A stretch of DNA of 64,000 nt from assembly GCF_030915485.1 (NCBI RefSeq), contig NZ_CP133266.1, positions 1,922,001 through 1,986,000 on the forward strand, read 5' to 3'. Positions 43,385 through 52,954 of this stretch are shown here, in pieces. The notes below the pieces were generated by a model. The model worked only from the letters and a program-made list of their open reading frames with translations, made no database searches and was not told where the DNA came from. This DNA is from Neobacillus sp. PS3-40 (lineage in GTDB: Bacteria > Bacillota > Bacilli > Bacillales > Cytobacillaceae). Position numbers and translations under genes: made by a program. Numbering within the stretch: position 1 is the first letter of the stretch; the number at the start of each line of letters is the position of its first letter.

Positions 43385-43628
43385 CAAGACCCTCCATTCC
43401 AAATACAAATGAATCTAATGAGGATTCCTTAAATTCTCCAGTAATCATTGGTGTTTTTACTATATATCTTTGTTGCAAAATTCTCGGGTCCTATCAATAT
43501 CTGCTTCCAATAACCAATTTCTTGCTCTAATCCGTTGCAGCATTATCTTACCTTTCTCTTAACCTAATATTCTCCCTTTTAACTAGTTATAAATTCGGCA
43601 ACACGAATTAATAATCCTTCTTGTGCTA

Positions 43629-44308
43629 GTCGAGTAGAAAGGAACCTCTCTACCTTACGGTAGATTGTGTTCCTCCCCCTCACAGAACCGTGCTTGCGCT
43701 ATTAACGCACACGGCTCCTCCTAGTTACCATTCACAAAACCTTGCTAATCTCTTAGGATCAGATTTTGCTAATTCTGCTATCCTTACTAGATTTGTCTCC
43801 ATTTATTATTCCTACCTCTGTGTGTAGTAAATGTGTCCCTAGCAAGGGTGATAACTGGTAGCTAGCCTTTCCTCCATCGGCATTACCCAACTTCATTGGT
43901 ACTACGCTGCTATCCAACTCCCTACACTGGCATTTGGTTTCCTTACTTTTTATCGCTTATACAATATACTCTTCTAACAAGAAAAGACCGATAGGGTCTC
44001 CCGAGTTGCCGTATCATATCAATGTATAACGTGCCAAGGTCACTGACTCCAGAGAGGTTTTATCCTTCTTGCCTTTAACGAACGATAAAATGTAGCTTCT
44101 GCTGTGCTTAAGGCATCAGCCCTCTCGATTTACTAACTTTATGGAGCTCAATCCCTTCAACCATTTGGCTTTCGGCCCACTACCTAACTATCTACGCTTA
44201 AAGACTAAAGTTACCTTTAGTCCTCCAAGACTCGCTACGAGCGAATGGCTAGTTCTTACTCGACGGGAATCCCACCCGCTATATGATACGACCTAGGCTC
44301 GGCCGCAC
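43629..44308 (-). mobile_element. Group II intron lacking nearly all of its reverse transcriptase
   Basis: The minus strand begins GTGCGGCC and continues with the conserved bacterial 5' segment (GGGTGGGATTCCCGTCGAGT, AAGAACTAGCCATTCGCTCG). Domain 5 is complete at 43685-43717 (GAGCCGTGTGCG...CAAGCACGGTTC). Domain 6 follows as a long stem with CTACC-gtaa-GGTAG, ending near AC at 43629-43630. The whole element is ~680 bases instead of 2-3 kb. In domain 4 only a 25-codon relic of the maturase frame is left. Exact ends are estimated from consensus. It lies ten bases past the stop codon of the 44319 gene. Confidence 0.82.
43725..43802 (-). pseudogene. Relic of the intron-encoded reverse transcriptase/maturase
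   Basis: Frame of 25 codons reading METNLVRIAELAKSDPKR and ending RFCEW. The start resembles the N-termini of group II intron proteins (MxTxLxxIAELAK). All RT, maturase and DNA-binding domains are missing through one large in-element deletion that kept domain 5. Confidence 0.6.
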
Positions 44309-44318
44309 AAGCACCCGG

Positions 44319-44606
44319 TCAGTTAAGGAATAAAATTACTATTCCAACTGTAATAAATGATATGAACACAATTGAATATAAAAAATATTTTTTATTTATT
44401 ATCTTATTTTTTTCTCCTAATAATTTTAGAGATAATTTCTCTAAAAGAAATAACAATATCAATATGGATAATAAAAATATAACAAGTTCAATTAAATCCC
44501 CTTCGTAATAGTGTAGATTATAAAGTTGTATTATAAAAAAACAGATACTAAAACTAATTAAATCACTAATATAAAATTCTTTTTTTCTTCTAAATAACTT
44601 AACCAA
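44319..44606 (-). CDS. Hypothetical small membrane protein, 95 residues
   Basis: GGGAGGG lies seven bases before TTG at 44606, which I take as the start (the frame extends to an ATG at 44657 with no site). Three hydrophobic segments (DLISFSICFFIIQLYNL, LVIFLLSILILLFLLEKL, YFLYSIVFISFITVGIVILF) with Lys/Arg-rich front. Not recognised. The group II intron sits directly behind its stop codon. Confidence 0.55.
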   Translation of the reverse strand: MVKLFRRKKEFYISDLISFSICFFIIQLYNLHYYEGDLIELVIFLLSILILLFLLEKLSLKLLGEKNKIINKKYFLYSIVFISFITVGIVILFLN

Positions 44607-44715
44607 AATGCCACCCTCCCAAAATACATCATAAGTATAATTATAAATATTTTTCAAATTTTTCCATTAGGTATTTTAAAATAAACTGACCTTTGGTTTA
44701 ACAAGATACATTCTT

Positions 44716-44988
44716 CTATGGGTGTAAAACAGTATTAACCCAATATTTTGCGTTCTCTGAGTCTTTTTTCTTAACAGAAACGACATATTGTGTTTCGTAA
44801 TTACTGTTCATTCCAGTACTTCCAAAGTTTCCTCTTGTTGTCCCCTGTCCCAACCATTGACTTGAACGGTTAATAACTTTGTAGATATATTTAATGCCCT
44901 TACTTTCTAAAATTCCTCTCACCCTTGATAATTCTTCCATTGAATAACCAATGTGAATTTCTTCTTTATTAAAGAAAAACATATCCAT
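44716..44988 (-). CDS. Hypothetical protein, 90 residues
   Basis: Cytosolic, with an amphipathic helix (MEELSRVRGILESKGIKYIY) and a beta region (NYETQYVVSVKKKDSENAKY). The spacing of helix and strands resembles small ferredoxin-like DUF2007-type proteins, but this is not certain. Ribosome site GGGGGATGG. Last of the small genes before the S-layer remnant. Confidence 0.55.
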   Translation of the reverse strand: MDMFFFNKEEIHIGYSMEELSRVRGILESKGIKYIYKVINRSSQWLGQGTTRGNFGSTGMNSNYETQYVVSVKKKDSENAKYWVNTVLHP

Positions 44989-45151
44989 CCCCCATTGTTA
45001 CTCTATTTGCACTGACGAACTCTTAATTCCATTTTATTACATAATACTGTATTACTTGAAGGAAGAGCTGAAAATTTTGGATATCTTAGGAGATATAAAA
45101 AAGGATTCCATATTCCACTAACCTGCCACTTTTCTTAAATAAAAACCAACA

Positions 45152-45185
45152 AAAAGAGCATTACTCCTTCTCGAAGTAATGCACC
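45152..45185 (-). terminator. Terminator of the disrupted S-layer gene
   Basis: On the minus strand, GCATTACTtcgagaaggAGTAATGC is followed by TCTTTTTG, ~45 bases after the stop codon at 45231. Confidence 0.75.
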
Positions 45186-45230
45186 CATCAGTTTAAGTAC
45201 ACTTCTTAACAAACTTAATTAAAGAAATTT

Positions 45231-46111
45231 TTAATAACCAGCATTCTTTAAGAGAAGGAGAATTGTAACTGGATTATAGGCAGGATATTTAAAATCATTA
45301 GATGTTAGATACCCAATAAAATTGCCAGCTCCGTCTAGAATTTTCGGAGGAAAAGAGGTATATGGATTCATCACACTATAGGAGGAATATTGACTACCAT
45401 AAGTGCCATATTGATTCCAGATACTATCCGTTCCATATTTACTGCCATAGGTTCCAAATTGATTAAAAATACCATCCGTATCATATTGGTTAGATGTTAA
45501 TTGACCTAAATATTTATTTTGCCCATCATTTGAATACAAGTATAACCCAGAGCTTTTATAAGACAAATAACTCATAAAATTTCCAGTGGCAGGCAGAGGA
45601 GTTGGGTTAGTGACAGGTTTCGTTTTTGTGTTCAACGTGTAACTCATGGGTACTTCTTTCCCGTTGATAATGGCGGACACTTTAAACGATACATTCGTAT
45701 TAGCTGGAATATGATTCAATTCCGAACTAAAGTCGGAATACCATTTTAATTTCATTTTCGTATTGGCAGAATCAACGAAGGAATAGTATGTGCTCGAATT
45801 GCCAGATTTATAGTACAAATAGTAGTATTGAGCATTTTTGAGATTCGTCCAATTAATTCGAATCAAAGAGTCGGTCATCGTCACGGCTTTAATGGAGAAT
45901 TTCAATGTTGTTGCCGTTAAAACATATTTCATTGGCACTTCTTTATTATTGATAACGGCTGAAACTTTGAAGGAAACAATCGTATTTTGAGGGATCGAAC
46001 CAAGCTCCACGCTATAATCAAAAGCATGCTTTAGCTTCATCTTTATATTTTTACTATCAACAAATGAATGATATTTGGTGTCGCTGCCAACTTTATAATA
46101 CGCATAATAAT
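45231..46111 (-). pseudogene. S-layer-like protein, C-terminal part, cut off by an IS3 element
   Basis: Removing the IS and one copy of the AAT duplication joins this frame exactly with the part at 47584-49312: ...IKNAQY | YYAYYKVGSDTKYHSFVDSK... The next repeat in the same protein reads LKNAQYYYLYYKSGNSSTYY, which confirms the join. It holds two FN3-like repeats of ~95 residues (the first interrupted), a Pro-rich linker, and a C-terminal domain with repeated NQYGTYGS / IFNQFGTYGSKYG patterns, often seen in Bacillus surface proteins. Without the IS it would be the tail of a ~870-residue or longer surface protein. It now lacks a start. Confidence 0.85.
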
Positions 46112-46142
46112 TGATCTGACCCCATAAAGTTGGACAAAAATA

Positions 46143-47015
46143 TTATGACGCTTTCTCGGTGGTAAGGAGCCTGTATTTTATAGGACTCTTACCACCGAGT
46201 TTTTCTTTAATTCGATCGTTATTGTAGTAGCTAATCCAATCAACCGCTGCCTGAGCGACTTCCTCAAAAGATTGGTAGTCGTATTGATGAACTGTTTCAC
46301 ATTTTAATAGGTGGAAGAAGCTTTCCATTGCCGCATTATCAAGACATGTTGCTTTTCGTGACATACTCTGAAATACATTATGCCCCTTAAGCTCTTTTAC
46401 CCAGCTATGATGTTGATATTGGAACCCTTGATCCGAATGAACAGTTGTACGATATGGAAGTTTAGGTAGTGAGTCCAGGGCTTCATGCAACGGTTTTAAA
46501 GCAAAACTTACAGTAGGATGAAGGCCAATGTTAAAAGCCAGAATTTCGCCAGAGTAGAGGTCCATTACAGGTTCAAGATAACAGCGATGTGCTGTGGATT
46601 TATCTCCCCAGCGTAACTCTGTGACATCTACTGTAAGCTTTTGATAAGGTCGATCTGTTTTAAACCGACGATTTAGCCGATTAGGGGCAATTTTACCAAT
46701 CGTCCCTTTATATGAGTTGTATTTCCGACTTTTTTTCGTATATGCTTGTGACTGTAAATGCTGATCCTGCATAATGCGTTGAACTTTTTTATGATTAACT
46801 TCCAATCCACGATTTTTTAATTCAAGTTGAACGCGTCTATATCCATAAGCTGGATTATCCTTTTTGATTGCTTTGATTTCCATTATTAATTCTTGATCAC
46901 TATGTTTGTTTTCTTCATGATTTTGATAGTAGAAATACACACTTTTCGGAAGGTCCACGACCTTCAAAATCGCAGACAAACGATATTTTCCCCTTAATTC
47001 AGTGACAACTTTCAC
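46143..47015 (-). CDS. IS3-family transposase OrfB (DDE integrase core)
   Basis: 290 residues. An HTH_21-type region (IKAIKKDNPAYGYRRVQLEL) precedes the rve integrase core with the DDE triad: Asp in TVDVTELRWG, Asp in TTVHSDQGFQYQ and Glu in AAMESFFHLLKCE. It ends IKEKLGGKSPIKYR, as typical. In intact elements it is made as an OrfAB fusion by -1 frameshift from OrfA. Here the frame relation between the leucine zipper end of OrfA and OrfB is -1, as expected, but OrfA itself is broken upstream. Confidence 0.92.
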   Translation of the reverse strand: MKVVTELRGKYRLSAILKVVDLPKSVYFYYQNHEENKHSDQELIMEIKAIKKDNPAYGYRRVQLELKNRGLEVNHKKVQRIMQDQHLQSQAYTKKSRKYNSYKGTIGKIAPNRLNRRFKTDRPYQKLTVDVTELRWGDKSTAHRCYLEPVMDLYSGEILAFNIGLHPTVSFALKPLHEALDSLPKLPYRTTVHSDQGFQYQHHSWVKELKGHNVFQSMSRKATCLDNAAMESFFHLLKCETVHQYDYQSFEEVAQAAVDWISYYNNDRIKEKLGGKSPIKYRLLTTEKAS

Positions 47016-47531
47016 TTGCTTTTGTCTGTACCCACGGGTTCCTGAACTAAGGCTCTTAGCTTTTTTAGGTATTCATTTTCAATCCTTAACATACGATTTT
47101 CACGTTGTAATTTTTCGAGTTCGGAGGATTCCTCTTTTTCCCTGTTGGTGATCATGATGGTTGGCTGGCATTTGTTTTGGTCTTCCTCTCCGTTTAAACA
47201 GAGCTTCGACGCCTTTCTCTCTGTACTTCCTCTCCCACGACAGGATTGTACTTGGTGTTGATATATCAAAATGAAGGGAAGTTTCGCGTAATGATGCTCT
47301 GTTACTCCACATCCATTTTAATACTTCCATCTTAAAGTTACCATCATACACACTTTTAGGACTACGGACCTCATTCGCTTTATTCCCATATTTTTCGTAT
47401 CGATTCACCCAATCAAGTATAGTTTGATGACTCCCAATTCCATATTTCTTTGCCAATTCATTTGATCCTCCCCCTCCATTCAGATACTCTAGAACAACCT
47501 TTTCTCTATATTCACTTGAAAATTTGACCAA
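47012..47531 (-). pseudogene. IS3-family transposase OrfA with a one-base insertion
   Basis: The first part (47531 to ~47160) is a helix-turn-helix protein with two HTH units (EYREKVVLEYLNGGGGSNEL; NGNFKMEVLKWMW-type region) up to KRRGRPKQMPA. The expected leucine-zipper end (SSELEKLQRENRMLRIENEY) is in the next frame. To stay in frame one base must be removed in ~47130-47180, probably in the run GGGAAAAAG. Since the following OrfA/OrfB step is already the normal -1 shift, this extra shift looks like a mutation that inactivates the transposase. Confidence 0.65.
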
Positions 47532-47583
47532 ATTAAAAACCCCCTAAGATGGATGTTTAGTCCAACTTAAGGGGGTCACTTCA

Positions 47584-49312
47584 AATATTGTGCGTTTTTG
47601 ATCGGTGTCCAGTTGATTCGAATTGTGGTATCTGTAGCTCCAGCAGCATTAACTACTGCCTTACTGAATGTTAATGTAATGTGTGTTGTATCAGTAATTT
47701 GTGCTTTTGTAACTGTTGGAGCAATGTCTTCTGTTAATGTAACTGGAGCAGAGAAAACATTCATTAATACTCCATCAGCAGATTTTACACCACTAATGTT
47801 TACTTGGTGATAACCAGAGTAAGTATTGTTAGTTACAGTTAATTGAACGTCAGCAGAACCACTACCATTTGTAGTTAAGACAGCACCTGTTACAGTAGCA
47901 CCTTCAATTGTATAGTTTGTAATATTAAGAGCTGAAGCAGCATCCACGTTCTTATCAAAGTGAACGTTTACTTTATTATTGTTTCCAACTACTTTACTTA
48001 CTGTTGCAGTTGGTGCTGTTGAAGATGTGTTACTTGTACGTGTAAATGAAATTGTAGATGAAGCTAAACTAGATACTCCATATGAATCAGTTGCAAAGCC
48101 TGCAGGTAAAGTAGCTGTATAATTACCAGCTGCTAAACCAGATAAATCATATTTTAATTGGTTAGACGCTGTTGCACCATAAGCTAAAAGATTTGATACA
48201 TTTCCAGTTAATGCAAACGAATAACTTGGATTTGTAATAGATGTTGTTGGATTGAAATATGTTCCTGTTGCAGTTGCTACCGCTCCAGCTGTAACATTTT
48301 TATTATATGTTACTACTAAATACTCAACGCCATTAATTTTTTGAACAGCTGTTGAAGTAATTGTAGGAGCTGCAGATGCATTAAAGTTAACTAGTTGAGA
48401 GAAGTTATCTCCAGAAACAAAATTTAATCCAACAATTCCAGTAATTGAAACTGTTTGTAAATCAGTTACTCCTGCACCAAGTGTAAAATGATATAAAGTA
48501 CTATCCTTAGCATCTACAGTTGCAGTTGCACTACTTACACCTACAGTTACTGTAGGAGTAGCTGATAATGCACTAGAAAACTTAACATCGAAAGATGTGT
48601 TTCCAGTTACTTTAACGCTGCTAACTGCTGGTTTTGCAGTGTTGGAAATGTCATATTTCACTGTTGCTACTGCTGGATTTGGAGTTAATAAGTTGCCTAC
48701 AGCATCTTGAACACCTGTTAGAGTAACAGTTAAGTTTTGATTTCTATCTGCAGCATTTAGACCAGATAAATCTACGATGTAAGTAGATTTGTCAGTGCCC
48801 TGTGTTACATTAGCCTTTGTCAAAGCAGTAGTTAATGCAACTCCATCCGCACGAGCGATATTTACAAGAACATTTGCACCAGCTACATCCTGAACTGGCT
48901 CAGAGAAATGAATAACAGCATGCGCAATATCATTATAACTTACACTCGTGATTGCTGGACGAGTAGTATCAGAAGCTTTTACAAAAGCAGAGAATGCTCC
49001 AACTGTTTTTGTTCCATCAGCAATGTAAATCAAATCTTTATTTACAGTAACAGCATAGTTACCAGAGAAATAAGTGTCAGCATTTACTGTTAAAGTTTTG
49101 CCATCTGCACTTAATGAAGCTTTAAAACTATTAGCATTACCTACTACGTTCGCAATTGAATCAGCTGCAGTAATAGAGAATACTCCATCTTTTAAAGTGC
49201 TATCTGCAGATTCAACTACAGTTGATGCATCAACAGCTTTGTTGAATGTAATTTGTAATTGTTTAGCGTTAATCGCACTTACTAATTTGGTTTCAATTAA
49301 GAAACTAGTTTC
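47584..49312 (-). pseudogene. S-layer-like protein, middle part, truncated at its front
   Basis: About 575 codons of Ig-like S-layer repeats: LVSAINAKQLQITFNKAVDA, ITSVSYNDIAHAVIHFSEPV, VSKVVGNNNKVNVHFDKNVD, VTKAQITDTTHITLTFSKAV. The first repeat matches the start of the Ig region of the S-layer protein at 21714 (VSAINTKTIVVKFN). The signal peptide and SbsC-like binding domain that should precede it are gone. Upstream, within ~20 bases, the sequence changes to the dGTPase remnant. The gene was thus first truncated by a rearrangement and separately split by the IS. Codon bias is as in the main S-layer gene. Confidence 0.85.
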
Positions 49313-49341
49313 TTCTATAATATAGTTACACATTCCATAAA

Positions 49342-50319
49342 CTAGTTGAAAGCCCCTACTACTTCCCCAAATACTATCCCCTGAACTCTAACTTTGAAAT
49401 TTTGCACATCAATCAAATTCTTATCAGTATCTTGATTATTTAATGCTTCTTTTCTATAAGTTTCGAGCTTTTCAAATAAATTAGGATACTTTTTCTCAAA
49501 TTCTGTTTTCATTTTTTGGTATTCTGTTTCCCAATCAAATACACCTTTCTTAACTGCATCTTCAATATCTGCAGTTAAATATGCTATGTCATCTGCGGCT
49601 TCTACTAGGAAGGTAGCGGGATGTCTACATCCATTGATACCAACATTTTCTTTAATTTTTTTAATTAATTCTTCTTCTGCTTGAAAATAGCCGAACTTTT
49701 CCTTCTCTTTTGCTTTGGAATTATTGGAAGCCCAAGGATATTTCATTAGCGTAGCTAATGTAGCATAGGTAAAATTAGCACCATACTGATCGTTCAGAAA
49801 TTGTAACCTTGATAATATTCTAATAGCTTGAGCATTTCCTTCAAATAATAAAAAATCACGTTCTTGTTGTTCTGTTAACTTACCATATGGATTTTCTGCT
49901 GTTCTATATCCAGGTGTACTAAACCATTTACTAAACCAGTTTCTTATAATATCCTCGCCATAATACCCAAATAGCGGATTTCCTAAATCATGAACTAGAC
50001 AAGAAACTTCAACTAAAGATGCTAACTGCTTAACTTCCTTAAAATCCTTAAATATTTTCTTTTCAGTATGTAACCATTCTCCTATACTTCATGCCAATGA
50101 TCTTCCTAAAGAGGCAGCTTCTAATGAATATGTCAATCTCGTTCTTGTAAAATCATTTCTTTGTAAAGGAAATACTTGAGCTTTATCTTGAAGCTTTCTC
50201 AAGGATGATGAATATATAATACGTTCGTAATCCTTATCAAATTTATTTCTATGTGGTAAATTTTCCGTTGTTGTTTCTCTCTGTCTACATAGACATAATA
50301 GTTTCTCCCAATTCAACAT
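49342..50319 (-). pseudogene. Broken dGTPase (HD-domain dNTP triphosphohydrolase)
   Basis: One frame of ~325 codons with a single in-frame TGA at 50089-50091. The N-terminal part reads NKFDKDYERIIYSSSLRKLQ and FTRTRLTYSLEAASLGRSLA; after the stop the frame continues SIGEWLHTEKK, then the HD motif region VSCLVHDLGNPLFGYYGED and LLFEGNAQAIRILSRLQF, as in dGTPases. A CGA-to-TGA change is the simplest cause. The C-terminal third (normal proteins are ~440-500 residues) is lost where the S-layer fragment begins. dGTPases hydrolyse dGTP and several defend against phage. Confidence 0.85.
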
Positions 50320-50818
50320 TTGTGTCCATCCACATGTTTTTTATATAACTTACTTTGATATCTTTTTTGTAAATATCCTTTTATTAAAATAAGAGATTAT
50401 TTGATGAGTAATCAATCTAATTTTCAAAAAAATAGATTTATGACCTTACTTTACTTTACTTTGAAGAAAATTTTTAGCCAATAAATTAAAAAATCCCTTA
50501 TTTCAAGGGAATTTAATATATTTAAAAAACCTCAATTACTTATGATATGATTCACCACGGTGTATCTAAATGAGGTTTTCATTTTAAATTAATTAATTTT
50601 CACTTAACTTCATTTTCTTAAAATCTATTATCGAACTGGACTCAATCATAAAATCTATTCCTAGAATGCCTTTAAATCCATAGGTTTTCTAGTGATTCTA
50701 ACTGTAATTCAAAATAATCAAAATGATAGTGTTTATGAAAATGCAAAAAAAATAGCCCCTCAGAGATTTCTCCATGGAGCCCCTCGATAGAAAAAGAATT
50801 CAGATACACTTTTCTATT
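50320..50818. other. Non-coding region with one terminator-like hairpin
   Basis: About 500 bases. At ~50524-50584 AAAACCTCA ... TGAGGTTTT form the arms of a long hairpin with T runs on both strands. No coding potential seen. Confidence 0.5.
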
Positions 50819-51016
50819 TTACTGGATGGTTCTTGGCACACTATTTTTCTTATGATTGTTAAGAAGAAGAACGAAGGCAACAATATTAATTCCTACTCCG
50901 GTAATAGTAGTGATCCATTCTACACCTGAAGGTGCACTAACTAAATGGCTGAAAGCAATTAAGGAAGTACCGATTGGAATAAAAGGGAAAATTTTCTTTT
51001 GTAGATTATCCATCAT
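50819..51016 (-). CDS. Small two-helix membrane protein, 65 residues
   Basis: Start behind AGGAGG. Two membrane helices (residues ~10-28 FPFIPIGTSLIAFSHLVSA and ~35-52 ITTITGVGINIVAFVLLL) and a basic end. Not recognised. It lies just downstream of the ABC exporter operon on the same strand and could be part of self-protection for the peptide locus, but this is only position-based. Confidence 0.6.
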   Translation of the reverse strand: MMDNLQKKIFPFIPIGTSLIAFSHLVSAPSGVEWITTITGVGINIVAFVLLLNNHKKNSVPRTIQ

Positions 51017-51084
51017 TAAATTCCTCCTATCATTTATCGAGGTAAATTATACCATAAATCACATAAAAAAGGTTACAATTAATA

Positions 51085-51714
51085 TTAGCTCCATGCCGCT
51101 AGTAAAATCCAAGATACTGCATTTAGCAGAATAACGACAGTAATGATATTTTTTTTTGAACGGGTTGAAAGATATTTTAAAGAAATAATTTGAAACACAA
51201 CAGACCAAACACTGAATATAGTAAAACAATTCATAAGCGAGTTAATATATTTACTGTCAAATAAACTTTGGCTTAAGGAAGCCAGTCCGAATGGTGAATA
51301 TAGAGAATCTACACCCAACGAAAACATGATTAACACCTGACCTAGTTGTCCTACTACTCCTATAACATATGAATAAGTTTGTACAATAAACAGTTTTTTA
51401 AATGATAGTTCTTGAAAAAAGATCCAACTGAAGATTGTAAACAAAGTGATAGTTACAATTGGTATAAACAAACCTAATATACCAGTAACTGCTGAAGTAA
51501 TCAACTTATACTTTTCAATGTCTGTTTCACCTGTTTTCCGGATTTGCATTTCCAGATCCGAAGAAAAATAAACAGTTAAGGCGGTTAGTATTGCACCTAT
51601 TAGGGAGAGCAACAATACTTTTAATAATAGTTTTTTGGTAGTTTCGGAATTCTTTAAGCTAATTATTTCCTCTTTGACATTCAAAAGCGGTTTCATCAGT
51701 TTTACGCTATACAT
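51085..51714 (-). CDS. Yip1/YckC-like membrane protein
   Basis: 209 residues with five membrane segments (e.g. LLLKVLLLSLIGAILTALTV, ILGLFIPIVTITLFTIFSWI, NIITVVILLNAVSWILLAAW). The arrangement and the soluble loop after the first helix match the Yip1-domain family. It follows the ABC permease after 20 bases. Yip1-like proteins often accompany ABC-2 exporters in bacteriocin and antibiotic-resistance operons, where they may aid immunity. Confidence 0.75.
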   Translation of the reverse strand: MYSVKLMKPLLNVKEEIISLKNSETTKKLLLKVLLLSLIGAILTALTVYFSSDLEMQIRKTGETDIEKYKLITSAVTGILGLFIPIVTITLFTIFSWIFFQELSFKKLFIVQTYSYVIGVVGQLGQVLIMFSLGVDSLYSPFGLASLSQSLFDSKYINSLMNCFTIFSVWSVVFQIISLKYLSTRSKKNIITVVILLNAVSWILLAAWS

Positions 51715-51733
51715 AATTCTCGTCCCCCTATGT

Positions 51734-52948
51734 TTAGTTTGAATTTTTTAAAACGTTTTTTAATTTAGGTTTCTTTCCATATAGAAGCACCCCGGTAGGA
51801 TAAACTTTGGATGCAAATAAAAAGACAAGAATCATAGTAATGACTAATATCATCACTGACAATACGATTTCTAGCGGTGAAACCGTACTTATAGAAATTC
51901 TAGTGAACATAGATACAGGTGAGAAGAATGGTATAAATGACGCCACCTTTGAAACAATTCCGTTAGGTGATGACAGCGTGTACATTGCTAATAGGAAAGA
52001 CATAATGATTGTTAAAGATAATGGAAGGGTAATATTTGTAAGATCTTCTATCCTGCTGACCATTGCTCCGAATGCAGCATACAATGCAGCATAAACAAAG
52101 TAACCTAATATGAAGAATAGAACGAAATATACAACCTGATTGGTTGTAACGGAGTCCAAGTTAATCTTAAAGCCAAATATATCCCCACCGGATTTCACTA
52201 TGCCTGATTTATACATTAAGACCGTACTTAGGATGATCAGTAATAATTGTGAAAGACTAGCAGATCCCACCCCTAACACTTTTCCGAACATCATTCTTAT
52301 TGGCTTCACTTTTGTAATCATTATTTCCATTACCCTCGAAGATTTTTCTGAGGCAACTGCAGTGGCAACTGCTTGTCCATAACCTAATATGGCTATGTAC
52401 ATAAAGAAAATCATCCCATAAACAAAGAGAAATGAATCTTCTTGCTTCTTGGCCAAATCCGTAATCTTCATAGGAACCTGGGTCAACAGTGCTTGGGCAG
52501 TATCTTTATTAATACTATTTTCTTTAATGACGTTTGAGGTGTAGATAGTTTGAATATAATACTGAAACATTCGTATCAAGGTTTCATCTTGATATGCAGC
52601 GATATATTCAATAAAACTTCCACTATCACCATTTCTTAGAATAAACAATCCATCAAGATCGCCCTTTACTACATCTTTTCTGAGCGAGCTTTCTTCTCCT
52701 TTGTCCACAACCTTCCAACTATAACCCTTCATGACGCTTCCCAATTTATCGCTGTTCAAGACTAGCTGGTCTGTTTCATCCATTACAGCAATGTGAGATT
52801 TATCCTTCCCAGAAATATCTTCAATAATTCTGGGAAGAGACAGAACCAACCCTTCTAGTAATAGGATGAGAATGGTAGATAATATAAATGCTTTCGTTTT
52901 TACATTTTCAATATATGTATATTTAAACACTTTAATAAACTGACTCAC
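51734..52948 (-). CDS. ABC-2 type permease (NatB-like)
   Basis: 404 residues. One N-terminal membrane helix, a ~140-residue extracellular loop (DETDQLVLNSDKLGSVMKGY) and five or six helices at the C-terminal side (FVYGMIFFMYIAILGYGQAV, VASEKSSRVMEIMITKVKPI), the NatB/ABC-2 layout. VASEKSSRVMEIMIT is the diagnostic coupling region. It starts six bases after the ATPase stop codon. Together they probably export the mature peptide or provide self-immunity. Confidence 0.88.
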   Translation of the reverse strand: MSQFIKVFKYTYIENVKTKAFILSTILILLLEGLVLSLPRIIEDISGKDKSHIAVMDETDQLVLNSDKLGSVMKGYSWKVVDKGEESSLRKDVVKGDLDGLFILRNGDSGSFIEYIAAYQDETLIRMFQYYIQTIYTSNVIKENSINKDTAQALLTQVPMKITDLAKKQEDSFLFVYGMIFFMYIAILGYGQAVATAVASEKSSRVMEIMITKVKPIRMMFGKVLGVGSASLSQLLLIILSTVLMYKSGIVKSGGDIFGFKINLDSVTTNQVVYFVLFFILGYFVYAALYAAFGAMVSRIEDLTNITLPLSLTIIMSFLLAMYTLSSPNGIVSKVASFIPFFSPVSMFTRISISTVSPLEIVLSVMILVITMILVFLFASKVYPTGVLLYGKKPKLKNVLKNSN

Positions 52949-52954
52949 TTTTGA

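Larger units (their letters stand above)
46112..47583 (-). mobile_element. IS3-family insertion sequence, IS150-like, 1,472 bp
   Basis: The left end TGATCTGACCCC-ATAAAGTTGGACA and the right end (reverse complement) TGAAGTGACCCCCTTAAGTTGGAC are imperfect inverted repeats. AAT occurs on both sides (46109-46111 and 47584-47586), a 3-bp target duplication as usual for this group. Inside are OrfA and OrfB. The host frame is restored when the element and one AAT are removed. Confidence 0.9.

Noticed and set aside
47012-47269. Separate 85-codon gene inside the IS
   Set aside because: It is the leucine-zipper end of OrfA in a shifted frame, not an independent gene.
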